Shown in pieces: positions 1 through 12,658 of a DNA stretch of 64,000 nucleotides (its first letter is position 1; every line of letters starts with the position of its first letter). A program made the translations under genes and the position numbers. The DNA is from Strongylocentrotus purpuratus (lineage: Eukaryota; Echinodermata; Echinoidea; Camarodonta; Strongylocentrotidae), in contig NW_022145615.1 in NCBI RefSeq assembly GCF_000002235.5, positions 17,160,712-17,224,711 on the forward strand. Reading direction: 5' to 3'. The notes beneath the pieces were generated by a model, which had not been told where the DNA came from, searched no databases, and saw only the letters and a program-made list of their open reading frames with translations.

Positions 1-2675
1 GAATCAGACAGACGGACAAGATGAGATAAACGAGGAATGAGAAATGAGGAAAGGCAAGTCAAATAGCTGGTAGAAAATAATGAACGTAAGACAGGCGGCC
101 ACAAGAATAAGAAATATGCATGGTAAAATTAGAATTGAGAAATAAAAACTTTAAAAAAAGTTTAGAGTCCTCACATTACAATATACGGTAGTCTCCAATG
201 TGCCAAGAATCCCGAATCATCTTTACAAATTAGACATTATATATTCATGCTCTTGTAGCTATAATGAATATTGCTGTCATGTGTTTATTTAGATTGATAG
301 CAGAAACTTAAGAGCCGGTATAGGTCCATTCTGCTCTTACCAAACAGATCTCTATTCTGAAATAGTCTAACGAACCTAATATGAAATCCACCGCTTCTAA
401 CAAAGAACCTGTTGACATATATTTTCATCTCTTGGCAATGTAGCTCTTAAAAGCGGAGAGGAAAATATTTTTAGCTTAATTGAACATTAAATAGTTATCC
501 AAACGGCCACATTCAACATGATTAAAAGTTCACTTTTGCACACTACCGATGCTTTGTGGAAGTCGTTATTTTTTGTCATTTCTTAGCTGAATTCGAATAG
601 CAATTTGTCAAACGAGCACAAAGTCATTTCTCACAAGATGTATACTTCATGGTGTCAACAAAAGTACAGTTTGATAATTTGATGTTACTAAAAAAATATA
701 TATATTTCTTTTATAAATTGCCAGAATAGTGCAATCAAATTACCAAATGGATGTTACTATATTAGTATATACAAAAGTATATCATTTTGGTCCAAACAGT
801 AAATTGTTCATACTGCACAATTAATCATTCGAAGTTATTACATATTAATTGGATAAGCTCAACTTTTGATGCTAAAATAATTTGTTACTATAATAATAGT
901 CTCATCTAGGGCTATATGTGAGAATACATTCAACGGAGATAAAAAATATTAAAAAATCACTCTCTCAAGTCGCAAGAATAAGTTGAGCTACTCCAAAAGA
1001 CAAGATGTATTGCTAAATAATGTTGGAAAAGATGACTCCCAAGGAAAATTCAATGATGGTGAAGGATGAAAAGCAGGATGCACAGTGACATAAAATACAC
1101 CTTTAACAGAGAAAGAATAGTGGAAAGCAATACATTAAATGATCATTGGTAAGCGTAATAGATCATGTATTAATTGTGTCATTATGTCACTGAAACACGT
1201 ACATTATTTATATCACCCATAATTTAACTGACTGGAAAGTTATATGGAATGCATTAATGGATGTCGATTCAACCTTCGTAGAATCGCAGTATTATGTGAA
1301 ATTTTAGTCATTATTCAGCATCTGGTGCAGCACTAGCTCTGCTAAAAGGGGGGATTGAGTCATTTTTAATATGCAAATAAATTTAAAATAGATGAAATAC
1401 ATTTCTCAGCATAATTGACTCATATCGATGAGTATGAATTCATTGACCTGTAACTGGGTTTACTCACACCCTTAACATCTAAATAAGATGAACTAATAAA
1501 TCAAAACAAGTCACCTAAAATGTCTTAATTATCTCTAGCATAGGCTCTATTCCTGAGAATAGACTACTACAATTCATAACTAATATCAACATTTTATAGT
1601 GAACTATTCATTAATTTGTTTGGAGGATGTTTTGTGTTTTGAAGGAATAACAATGTATTTTGCGACATTTCACTTTTGACTCGGCCCCATATTCGTGTGT
1701 ACTGCATATTCCATGATTCGATAATCATTTCAAGTGGGGCATCATAATAAACAGGCTTTTCAATGATGACAACGGCAAGTATGATAATATACTAAGAGAG
1801 ATATCAGCGCTAAAACTTAAATTGCAGAACTTTTTTGGAGGGGTTTAATTTAGTTTGTTTACATCTTTTAGGAGCGCAAATGAGATCTCAATCACGATGA
1901 ATATAATTTATAAGGCCGGACCGGGATACAAGAAAACAAAGTACAAACACCGTTAAGAGATGCCAATGGCAATTAAGTTTCTGTAGAACGCTTTCCTCGT
2001 ATGCTGATTCCCCAAATAAGACATATCAAGGAAACGAAAAGATAAAAGATCATAAATATAAAACATTCATTTATTTGTTGCCTAATACACAATAGCAGGA
2101 TAGTGCACCGTCTATGTATAAGATTTTTCTTCACTATTTGGCACAGAAATAAAAGCGTGAAATCAATTTGATTAATTACACATTATTGATTTTTAAATTA
2201 AAACTGAATTTGCTGAATAGTTTGATAAGTCGGTATAGGCTAAAACTGTCTTAATCTGTGAATGTAATTTTAAAAACAATTCCGAAGCCTACATTATAGT
2301 TATTTCAAAGGAGGAAAGAAGGTTTTATAATGCTACCATGCAGTATACGCCAACCAAAAAAGGGCAAAAAACAAATAGCAACTATTGTCTTTTCTATGAT
2401 TTTGTTTTTTATACAGTTACTTAATATTTTATTTTTGGAGCGCAATTAAACAAACATTATATTGACATATCAATTATCTCATGAAAACAAAGAACATACT
2501 TGATACATTTACACATCGGACAAAGGTCAATTTATTTGACGTGTGAAAACAATTGATATCATCTTTGATATCAGCTTTGATATCATGATATATATTTGAA
2601 TTAATAAGGACTTGATCAAATATTTAATATAGCAAGAGAGTGTAGGATAGAGAAGTGTGTTTGCAATGTGAGGCC
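1..2675. other. No gene seen; upstream flank of PACRG
   Basis: AT-rich DNA with no open frame that resembles a known protein and no clear repeat structure. In vertebrates PACRG shares a bidirectional promoter with parkin (PRKN); I looked for parkin-like exons on the minus strand here and recognised none, but distant or small exons could be missed by eye. Confidence 0.5.
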
Positions 2676-2688
2676 GTTACTATGGTAC
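2676..2688. promoter_or_regulatory. Weak X-box-like site upstream of PACRG
   Basis: GTTACTATGGTAC resembles the RFX X-box consensus (GTNRCC, 0-3 nt, RGYAAC) but the right half-site is imperfect. It lies about 370 bp upstream of the PACRG start codon, a reasonable place for a ciliary promoter element. Sequence match only. Confidence 0.25.
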
Positions 2689-3053
2689 AAGCCTTCACAA
2701 CAAACACTCGGCGGGGTGTAGCATTGCGCAGATTGGTTTGCAGCATGAGGTATTAATGCAGCTATGCTATTTCATTTCAGCATACACAATGCACTTGAAG
2801 AAGTACTCTACGATACACAGGTAATTTCGCTATCAAATGCAAGCATTGCCCAGTGTATCCACAGCAACGTACACACAAGTGAACAGCAGATTGAAGCGCA
2901 TTACGGCGACAGTTCCCCTACACATCATTTAGCCGTGATTTGCAAGGCTGTCTTGGAAATTGATTGAAAAAAACAAAGCCTTTCCGTGCATATTTTAGGC
3001 ATTTCATCGTTAAGACTGAGGGATTGTGGTCTAATTTTGAAAATCCTGCAAAT

Positions 3054-6000
3054 ATGTCGACTCGTGCTATACGCATAGTGAACAGCAACACATCGGAAGT
3101 AACTACGCATCCTTGGAAATCGAAAAACCGTTCATCTCCATCCCCATGCTCGCAGACGACACGTAAAAATGGCGCGAAAAGGACTGGTGCTACGTCGCAA
3201 TTCAATGGCGGTATCACGGGGAAGACAGTGCAAGCTACGGCGTTCTCTCCGCTTTCTAGGCGGGAAAATGCTGTCGTAAAACCTCCACCTAAGGCGGGTG
3301 CGTTTCAGGAAAAGCTCACTCAACCCTCCGACTTCAGCAAATTCTACGAACGAGGCGATTTCCCAATCATGGTGGAGCATGATACGAGTCATAACAAGAT
3401 AGCATGGAAGGTCAGTATTGTTGTTATACGTCATCATTTTGATATTTATCTCACGAAGATGTAAAAACACCGCAAATTTCAAAATACATCAGTTATTCGC
3501 CGTGACAATCTTGGCTTATTTGATATACTGCTGACATTATAGTGAAATCATACTTATTAAAGTAATTTGTTATATTATTTTGTTATTTTAAACAAATCGT
3601 CGCCGTTTTCACGAACCGGCACAAGCCACCGAAATCCCTTCAAAATGTAGTTTTTATTTTTTTTGCATTTTTAGCATAAGTTATCAACAATCTTTCATCT
3701 CACCAAATTTCAGCATCCAAAACGCTTTAGTTTTTGAGATATCCATGGTTACACAAATGACAAAAACGACACACGAGCCAAAAAGCCCGATTCATATTTT
3801 CACGAACCGGCACGCGCCGTTATAAGTCAATGGGCTGTGCCGGTTCGTGAAAATATCTTTGCGCTTACAAGACCTAGACGACGCGACACAGGCGGTTGTG
3901 CCGGTTCGTGAAAATAAAATACGCGCTAAGACAGCGCGAGCGCTTTTGTCTTGCGCGTAAAGTTACATAGGAAAAACGACACAGTGGCTTGTGCCGGTTC
4001 GTGAAAATATTTTTGCTACGTAAACAGCAAAATAATATTTTCACGAACCGGCACGAGAGTCCAAAGCTTCGTAATATTAATAGTAATTGTCATTATGCTT
4101 AACAAATGGAATGTATAGAAAATACAGAATATTTTCCTTTCATTGATATGTATTTTGTGATATAAAATTTGACATAAGGCATGTTTCTGGCGAATTCAAA
4201 ACGGGCTAAACGTAAAACGCGTTTTTCTCAGAATGTACTTATTTCGTTGCGCGTTGGGCTGTGCCGGTTCGTGAAAACGGCGACGAAATGGGAAATCAAA
4301 TTTTGTTTGTTTACATGCATATTGACTTAAAATTGGCTAGTTGCTATAATTATAGTATACTCTTTGTGAACAGAATGCATTTTTGATGAGATAAATATTT
4401 GGTGTTGTTGTTACTTTAAAAGTGAACACTTTTTAAAATCATGTGCGGTAGTGCGTGGGCTGGTTCTCAACGAGAGTGAGGGGAAATATTATAAGCTCCC
4501 TCTCTCTCTCCCTATAACTTTCTTTCCTCTCATTCTTTCTCCTTTTCTAATTCTTTCCCCTTTCGAAGAGCTCCTTGCTCGGTTTGCGCAGGCGGGGATT
4601 TTAATGATGAAACCGTAGAAAATACTCAAGTACTAATCATTGCAGTCGCGATCAGATTATAAATTTTGCACCGTCTCCATGGCAACTTCTTTTTAACGAG
4701 AATCCCGCTGTGACAATTAAGGCCCTTGTTTGTGCGCAGACGACCGCATGCAACGATGAAAATACATGTTTTTTCTCCCGCGCTTCTGCCTCAAGGTGTT
4801 GTGAAATCAATAAGGGAGTTTCAGTTTACGAGTGAAAATATTTCGTTTTACAAAATGTCTGCTGGCAAATACTATGGCCCTGGTATACTGATTTGCCACT
4901 ATATTTGTACAAATTGAAAAACTCAGAAAATTCAGTTTAACTTTTTGGCCTAGAATTATTACCGGGACGCAATTACATGTACTGTACATGAGAGGGAAAT
5001 GTTGTTTCGTAGTTATTGTGGTGTTTGTTGTTGCTGTCATTATTGCGGTGATGTGGTGATGGTTTTTACTAAGCTTTCTCAGTTTGGGATTTGACGGGAC
5101 ACCCTTTTTCCTCCTTGGATACACCACTGACCTACTATTGCTTCTATAAGTTTTTTTTCATCCTTTCCCCTTTTTGTCTTGATAATCTTTATGCATGACA
5201 ATTATTTTTTTAATATCAAATTTCCTATATCATTGTTGTAGGTGGAGATTGAGAAGTTGGACTTTCATCATTACCTTCCATTATTCTTTGATGGTCTATC
5301 AGAAACACGTCATCCATACAACTTCTTTGCTCGGCAGGGGGTCCATGACATGTTGACCCATGGAGGTCATAAGGTCCTTCCGGTCATCCCTCAGCTTATC
5401 TTGCCTATCAAAAAAGCACTTCAGGTAAGAAATAATAATTATTGATGCAAAAGTTGATCAACTTTAAAATCACAACAATAAAGTGATTGGTACTTCTAAC
5501 AGATGAATATGCTTCGTTTTGGTCATCGGAAAGCTTAATAAAATTCTTTCCTGACAGAGCAACATCTGAAAGATGAATTCCATCTATTAATATTGAGATA
5601 CCATACATGTACGTATCTGGTGACTTAATAGTTCTTTATCACAGGTTCTATATGTAAACCAATTTTAAAAGACTTCACGGCTATGAATTTTGACAGTGAA
5701 AAGAAACAGAGTTACAGGTATATACCTGACTATCAATAAATCAGCCTTACAAAATGGAGAAACTCACTATAATTTTCAATTGTTACATTTTGGTTCCATT
5801 TCCAATGAATTTGATCAAGTTTACTCTTATTTCGTGATGGCAAAGGATTATTTGATGATAGCAACCATACAATCATGTGTGATATAAAGATGCTCATGCT
5901 ATTCTATAAAATTAATGATTTAACCTCATATGCATGGTTGCTTTCATTGCAGTGCGTGTTGTAAGATATTATGTGTCGTGTTTGGCACTGCAGGGGGGGG

Positions 6001-6481
6001 GGGGTGGTCAAACAAATTGATTAGAAAAAAACGCTCAATACCTTATACGACACTCTAGCTTTTTGTTACGCATGCTGTTGGTTGATGATCTTGATAACTT
6101 TAGTACCATTTTTTTTTTCGATAATGGCGATAATATTTTCCTCTTTTTTTTCTTCTTCTTCAATAAAACCTGTCACAGACGAGGAACGTAGATGTAGTCT
6201 GTGCCACCATGCGATTACTCCAAACTCTGGTCTTGTGCGACAAACACGTGGTGGGCGAGGCCCTGGTCCCGTACTACCGCCAGATCCTACCCGTCATGAA
6301 TCTCTTCAAGAACAGGAATAAGAACATCGGTGACGGCATCGAATACGACCAGTGGAAGGGTGGGAACGTGGGCGACCTCGTCAATGAGACCCTGGAGGTG
6401 TTTGAACGCTACGGCGGACCCGATGCTTTCATTAATATCAAGTACATGGTGCCAACGTACGAGTCTTGCATCATGAACTGA
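3054..6481 (+). CDS. PACRG: PACRG (parkin co-regulated gene protein), 3 coding exons, complete
   Basis: Axonemal protein of the doublet-microtubule inner junction in cilia and flagella, binding tubulin together with CFAP20. Coding exons are 3054..3410, 5242..5424 and 6179..6481; both junctions are phase 0 with GT-AG introns (donors GTCAGT and GTAAGA; acceptors TTGTAG and CACAG), giving 280 residues. Residues from about 77 follow human PACRG as I remember it: [22 protein letters not shown], then [24 protein letters not shown] and HDMLTHGG, then [22 protein letters not shown] and a terminal [10 protein letters not shown]. The N-terminal 76 residues are basic and Ser/Thr-rich, longer than and unlike the human leader. 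ATG at 3054 (A at -3) is the first ATG in the open frame; the frame reaches upstream only through a TTG. ATTAAA at 7084..7089 is a possible poly(A) signal. The exon assignment is secure; extra 5' non-coding exons are not excluded. Confidence 0.97.
3597..4286. mobile_element. MITE-like element with perfect 27-bp inverted ends and internal copies of the end motif
   Basis: The first 27 bases (3597..3623) are the exact reverse complement of the last 27 (4260..4286). A 17-base core, TTTTCACGAACCGGCAC, occurs at 3606..3622, 3797..3813 and 4038..4054, and inverted at 3837..3853, 3898..3914, 3991..4007 and 4261..4277. Neighbouring opposite copies could fold into hairpins. There is no coding capacity, and no target duplication longer than about 3 bases is obvious, so the superfamily is unassigned. 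It sits in PACRG intron 1. Confidence 0.8.
4673..4686. promoter_or_regulatory. X-box-like RFX site in PACRG intron 1
   Basis: GTCTCCATGGCAAC matches the ciliary X-box pattern GTNRCC-AT-GGYAAC except for a T at the R position. A site within a ciliary gene is plausible as an RFX/FOXJ1-type enhancer. Motif evidence only. Confidence 0.4.
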
Positions 6482-7835
6482 GAGACGTCAATATTGACGC
6501 TGATGTATGTTGCGCATGCGTCATTCAACTACGCCAACATTTCAATTCATGATACCGATTGCACACGAGACATCATTTGCCTGACGGAAGGCTGCGTCAG
6601 CGACTTGATGCGAAATAGAAGGGTGAAATGTGCAAGTTTTCATTGCAAAATGGAAATTGCAAATATTGCTTTTGATTATGATGTGTATGGCTCAGTAGCA
6701 TTTACAGCCTTCATAAGCGCAGGAAATAACGCAAATGATGCCTCGGGTGCTAAGGTCATAATACTTTACAGTAAACAATGGAGTTTGCAGATAATTATTC
6801 ACGGCTGCACACGAAAAGTCAAAACAAAATATTACACGATCTTTAAATTGTGGGTGTAAACTCAAATATTTTCTTCACCAGTGTTTCGGACAAATCTAAT
6901 ATATTGCACTTGATCATCATCGCAATCCTGCGTCAAGAAGTTTCGTCTTTCCATTAGACTGCGTCTAGGACTGTCCTGTGCATTTATATGCCTGAATGTC
7001 ATTGAATGGTGTCTCGTGTGTAACAGGCTTTTAGCAGCTTGACAGGCGTAAGCCTTGAACTATGTGGACCTATGGTTCCCTTTATTAAAAGATTCATTTT
7101 TGAAAATATGATTGTAAGACAAATTTAATGTTTGCGCCTAAAATTGAGAGTTTTCGGCTTCGTTTAAGATCCTTAATGTATAAGTCGGGTCTTCGTAATG
7201 AAATGATATATTTTTATTGGAAATATAAAGTGACTATAACGAATCTTGGCACAATATAACCAAAGTTTGAGAGTGGTAAGAAGTAGGGATGCCTATTTCT
7301 TGCCATGACCGGAAGATGTGGTTTTCTTTTTGAGGATTCTATAGCAACCGAGCTAGAAGATTTTCCAAATTTAATAGTACACAAAAATGAATTTAATGGT
7401 ACACTGCATAACCAAAACATTGTGGTAAAGCTTTTGTTAATTATCTGCTGTACATCCTTTTCTCAAAATGTCCTTGTACAGTTTACAAAATACGATGTCA
7501 TTGATTTTAGCATCTCACTTCGTTTTTTAGTGTGAAGATTGGGATGATAACCGGTTGTAATTTAAAAAGCATTATTGAAAAGCAGTTATTGTTGCAATAT
7601 TCATATTTATTGTTTTAATGCCTCAGGTAAAGGATTATAGAATCGTGACATTTTAGGAATTATTCGAATTTTAGGAATGATGATGTTTCTAAAAAAAAAA
7701 TCGTTTGTGAGAAGTACTTGAAATGTTGATTTTATGTAAATAGTTGTTCTCGATTAACTTAAACAGTGAGTTTTAGTAGCACTACAGTTTGTAAAACTTG
7801 ATGAATTTGATGTGGAAGCAATGTGGTATATAATG
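6482..7835. other. PACRG 3' UTR and flank
   Basis: Begins directly after the PACRG stop codon. An open frame of 121 codons (6494..6859) starts at a TTG and resembles nothing I know; I treat it as chance within the 3' UTR. No other gene seen. Confidence 0.5.
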
Positions 7836-8019
7836 AAGGCACCAGGTCCGGGGTTTGATCCTCATTCGGTGCTTACATTCTTGGACCTGGTGTTTTATCC
7901 AAGTTGCCCCCCTCTATCCCGTTGTAATGAATGGATACCTGGCAACCTTGGACCCTCGACAGAGCAGCTGTAATGACGAGCGTACCCTGAGTAAATAAAA
8001 CCACCATTATTATTATAGG
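7836..8019 (+). mobile_element. SINE-like unit with tRNA-type B box
   Basis: GGTTTGATCCT at 7852..7862 is close to a Pol III B box (GGTTCGANNCC). It is followed by a roughly 130-bp body and an (ATT)n tail near 8008..8018, the layout of a tRNA-derived SINE. CACCAGGTCC (7840..7849) and GGACCTGGTG (7883..7892) form a perfect 10-bp inverted pair around the box. No clear A box, so the 5' end may be truncated or degenerate. Confidence 0.45.
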
Positions 8020-10302
8020 TTTAACCACATTGATATAAAGATGGGAAAACATATTTTGAACAGTGACAATGATAAATCATAATAATAATGATAATGATAA
8101 GTAACGTATTATCAAAGATACTAACACTGCATTCAACTTTTCTGTCGAATGATTTGTCCAAAAGCAAAGATATTTCCTGTGCCAAAGAAGATGAAAGATC
8201 ACTGTTTCTCATTGTAGTGGTATTAACGTAGAATATTAAATGCATATTTGTAAATGCACAAGATGGTGCGGTTATTGAAGATATATATTTTTCTTGTAAA
8301 TTATCTTTGAAAAGGTGCAATCCATCTATATACAACTCACATACAAGTCTTGAAGTTGATGTGGAAGGCCTCTACAGTTTAAAAACCTGGACTCACGAAG
8401 CGACTTGAATATTCGGGGTCTTTTATGGTAATTTCCGCATACAGTGCAATGCAAGATTATGCATGTTTCTCCGCGTGTATAATGAAATAGCGTTTAATGC
8501 TACGATGTATAACATCTAGTACACTCGTATAGATGAGTATGGAGTGGATGTTGCTAAATTGGGAAAACCAACCTTTCCCGATGTTTGCCCAACCTATATC
8601 AAATAAAGAAGTACATGTACGTTAGTTTCATGACTGTTTGAATTCTGGAACAGGTAATGTTGTCACTCTATAGGCACTTTGGGAAAGAAACAAGCATACA
8701 TTCAGTGTATTACCTCATAACTTGATATTTTTTTAACTTACCACAATCAAAGTATATCACCTCAGCACATTGCATTATTGTTGAATTATCATTTTTTTAC
8801 GACACGTATGTATTTCATTGAATACACTGTATTACGATGAAGATGTGTAAATTTGGGATTTTCTTCACTTAATAATAAATTATGTTGCCACCGAAAAAAA
8901 GCAATGTTGTATCCGCGTGCAGTTCATCGTTCATTAATGAGTAATGAAATTGTTCTAATATAAATAGAAAATATCATTTTCGGGTTGGTACAAGGTCCGA
9001 TAGTTCTGGTGCGCTGGATATAAGTTTAATCCCTGTTATGTCAATGGGGAAAAGAACTTAGAAGGAGATACGAAAAACAAACAAAACAATTAAACTAAAA
9101 TTCCAAAATACACCTACCCCTCGAGAGAATCGGCGGGGTATAGCCTGTAACTTTCACATATTTTGTTTAAGAGAGGGGAGGGGTGGTATTTGCCAATACA
9201 ACCGTAGGCTACATAATATACCACCTTATTTTAAACATGAAGAAAACGACTCGATACTGGTTGTTAAATTGCATATTAGATTTTTTTAAATGTTACATAA
9301 TATACAGGTGGAGAGAAAGAGAAACTGCGAAAAATACAATGTCATAGATGTAGCTTCAAAGAATATGATCGCAATTACTTTCGAAAAATAACTCATGGGC
9401 AATTTCAATACTTCTAGTGTGTAGCCTACCCCATAGAAATCAAATATGTATTTGTATGTCATTGCCATGTTCGCACATTTTAAAGTGTGATAGGCAAGGC
9501 CATTGAAATAGAGGTTCATTTTTTGAAAGTATAGTTGCGACCGTTTCATGCATAAATTTCCACTCAGGATGTGAGAGAACTGTGAGAATAGAGGGCTGTA
9601 AATATTTATTAGAATGATCCCGTTATGGCGCCATCTGTTGTCATACATTGGATGTTCTTTTGCATACAAGGGTTATAGGAGCAGGTGGATTGTATGACGG
9701 TATTGGAAAAATATTTGAAAACATCGTGAGGTATGGACCGAAAATATTACAAGTCACGCAAAATATTGAAAGAGAGAGAGAGAATGGAGTGAAATCATTT
9801 TGAAACATAACAATTGTGACTGCAGTGGTGTGCGCAGGCAGGTGTAGAATTGGCGCTTACAAAGAAAGGGGAGAGAGACAGAGAGAGAGAGAGGAGATAG
9901 AAAGACAGATAGAGAGACAGACAGACATAGAGAGAGACAGAGAGACAGAGAGACAGAGACAGAGACGAGGTGAGGGATGTTCTCCGGTTGGGGGAAGAGA
10001 AAGAAAAAAAAACAGTTTGCTTTAATACGTCTTGCAAGTATATCTCACTATGAAATTATTTAGGTCACAACCATTTCTGGATGGATAAGAAAGAATATAA
10101 ATAATGAGACTTCAAGAATACGACACGATATTTCTTTGTATTATTCTCAGTAGGGAACAAGTATGTAAAGAAAAAAGAACGCTGTCTGTATTTCGTTTGA
10201 ATAAATATTTTCTTTGGTATTCTGGCACTGTATTGTCTTCCCGTAGGTCCTTAGAAGTTATACTGACGTCATTGCATCCCCCCCCCCTCTCTCCCTCTCT
10301 CA

Positions 10303-10366
<64 letters not shown>

Positions 10367-10535
10367 GTCTATCCATAATATGACTCTCCCTCTTTCCATT
10401 TATTTCTTTCTTTCTTCCTCTCTTTCTCTCTCCCCCATTTCTCTGCATACAATTATAATATAATCTGCCATAGCCAGCTCTTTTATTCCGGAGGGCATGC
10501 AAGAGAAAAGAGTCGATAATGAAAAGGGATACGCT
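8020..10535. other. Intergenic, no gene seen; contains microsatellites
   Basis: No coding exon recognised. A purine-rich (GA)n/(GACA)n tract lies at 9868..9964 and a (CT)n tract at about 10279..10372. Open frames here are low-complexity translations of these tracts. Confidence 0.5.
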
Positions 10536-10987
10536 CAGGCGCGGATCCAGGGGGGGGGGGCCGAGCGTGCCTTGGCCCCCCCCCCCCGCAAAAAAAAAAA
10601 AAAAGAGAAGAAAGGAAAAGAAGGGAAAGTGAAAAGGAGAAAAAGGGAAAGAAAGAAGAGGAAGAAGAAAAGAAAAGGGGGAAGAAGGAGATCGGGGGGC
10701 CGAAAGGGCCTTGCCTCCCAGGCTGTTAACACCCCCCCCCCCCAATCAAAACAAATAAGAGAGAAGGAAGGAAAGGGAAAGAAAAAAAAGGAAAAGAGGA
10801 GATACTGGCGTACTGATAGGTGGGGGGGGGGGGCTTGGGAGAAGTCAAATTCAAACGTGGTTTATTTCTAATTCCACAACGGTGGATTACAAATAATGCT
10901 GAAATGACATAATTTCCGAAATTTTTCCTCACTTTTTAGTAAATTATACGTTTGTATGTGTTTCAGGGCTCAAATTAATTTTTCGTC

Positions 10988-11044
10988 CACGGGGGCTCTT
11001 CCCCCGAAAAAAAGAGCCCCCGTGAGCCTTCTCACGGGGGCTCT
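10988..11044. repeat. Triple hairpin-forming motif inside the hAT-type element
   Basis: CACGGGGGCTCT occurs at 10988..10999 and 11033..11044, with its inverted copy AGAGCCCCCGTG at 11013..11024. The central copy can pair with either neighbour, giving two mutually exclusive GC-rich stems. Confidence 0.8.
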
Positions 11045-11157
11045 TTTTTATACAAATATCCATTTAATTGGTACCTATGATACTCTTCAATTATTTGCTA
11101 TTTCATCATTATCATTTCAATCAGCATTTTCCCTCTTACAAATTTACAAGCTACATA

Positions 11158-11725
11158 GCTGTTACTGGCCTGTGTATATAATATACGCATACAACACTGA
11201 TCTTTGTGATGTCTTTAACGTGACATATCTTCTTCTCCCCTTGCAAAGGAAAAAGAAAACATGGTCATTAAAAGGGATTAAGCGACAAATAATGATTGTG
11301 ATTCAAACTGATGCGAATATTCGTTTGAATAAGCACTGCTATTCACCCGAAACTTCTTTTTAAAAACAACTTTTACAAATCTCAGCCATGCTTACTGAGT
11401 TGAGACGTTCCATTCAATTTAAAATACCCATTACATAATACACTTCTCCTAATCTCAAAGTGATCTTACAGCACAGTGGCAGAATTGCATGGCTGAGATT
11501 TGTAAAAGTCGTTTTTACAAAGAAGATTCTGGTGAAAAGCATTGCTTATTCAAAAAAATCCTTGCATCAATTTGAATCACAATGATTATTTGTCGCATGG
11601 TCCTTTTATTAAATAACCTTGTTTTCTGTTTTGTTTGCAGAGGGAGAAGAAGCTATGTCACGTTAAGAAATCATAAAGATCAGTTGTACATGTATTATGC
11701 GTATATACATATGATACCAGAACAA
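11158..11725. repeat. Large imperfect foldback (inverted repeat) inside the hAT-type element
   Basis: The left arm, about 11158..11391, matches the reverse complement of about 11487..11725, around a loop of roughly 95 bases. The best part is next to the loop: TTTTACAAATCTCAGCCATGC pairs with GCATGGCTGAGATTTGTAAAA. The arms stay alignable through GCGACAAATAAT, TTAACGTGACATA and TATACGCATA, with small gaps. By eye the arms are roughly three-quarters identical or better, so this is an old duplication-inversion or foldback element carried within the transposon. Confidence 0.75.
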
Positions 11726-12658
11726 ATGTTGATTATCAGAATGTCATTTTGGAATACCTCTATACAAATACCACATTGTCTTTAGTCCGTATCAGTATTA
11801 GTATGATCCAATATAAGGCTATTATTCTTTATTTAATTCAGTATAATGCTTTTCCTCAAAAATAGTTTTGCTATTTTTTTAGGGTCGAGACGCTAAGAAA
11901 TGGTTTCAAATGTACATTACACGAACCCTGAACCATTGCAAAATGATGGTGATTCTCTCTCTCTCTCTCTCTCTCTTTCTTTATTTTAATTATGCATTAT
12001 CAACTACATATAAAGCAGCAACCAAAAACTTAGGGTTATCTGAGAAAGGTGAAAGTAAGAGTTAAAAAGAAAGTCATGCTAAAACGGCGCTTCACTTCCC
12101 ACCGCCCCCTGAAAAAAATAAAATAGATTAGTAGTCCTCCTCTCCAGAATCCACCTCCCCCCCCCCCCCCCGCTTTAATATCACATTTTCACTTGGCAGC
12201 CCAAGGGGGCCGGGGGTGGGAGGAGGGGGTTAAACCCCCTACCCCCACCCCCTGCCGTAGATCTGCCCATGTTACCATATCATTCCACGACATTTTGGTC
12301 TTCCTCTTCTCCTCAAAAGGGACTTTTAGATTTGCGTGGACGTGGACGTGTTACGTCCTTTTAAGGCACTGGCAATCACATGTGACGTCCTTTTAAGCAA
12401 TGGCAGTGCCTTAAAAGGAGGTCACACGTTGCAGTCCACGTTCTCATCGTGCAAATCTAAAAGTCCCTAATATTGATTTACTGGTCGAGGTTCATTATTT
12501 GCTGACAACGAAAAACTTCTCCAGGCCATGACCATGTTTCTGCCCTTGCCCGATCGCCTCCAGCTCCAGCAGACATGGCGCAGCAGCGTGCACACGCACC
12601 GCTACTAACGGCGCAGTAGGCCTATAACCACTGCTGACGGCGGCACTGCACTTTTCTT

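Noticed and set aside
2964-3053. Possible 30-residue N-terminal extension of PACRG
   Set aside because: The extension starts at a TTG, not an ATG, and has no similarity to PACRG. The first ATG in frame is at 3054.
6494-6859. 121-codon open frame right after the PACRG stop
   Set aside because: It begins at a TTG in the 3' UTR, has no recognisable domain, and shows no splice or promoter context.
7852-7862. Functional tRNA gene around the B-box-like string
   Set aside because: No A box, no cloverleaf, and an (ATT)n tail: SINE-like instead.
9795-10932. Cluster of overlapping Arg/Glu- and Ser/Leu-rich frames on both strands
   Set aside because: Low-complexity translations of (GA)n, (CT)n and G/C runs, partly inside the hAT-type element.
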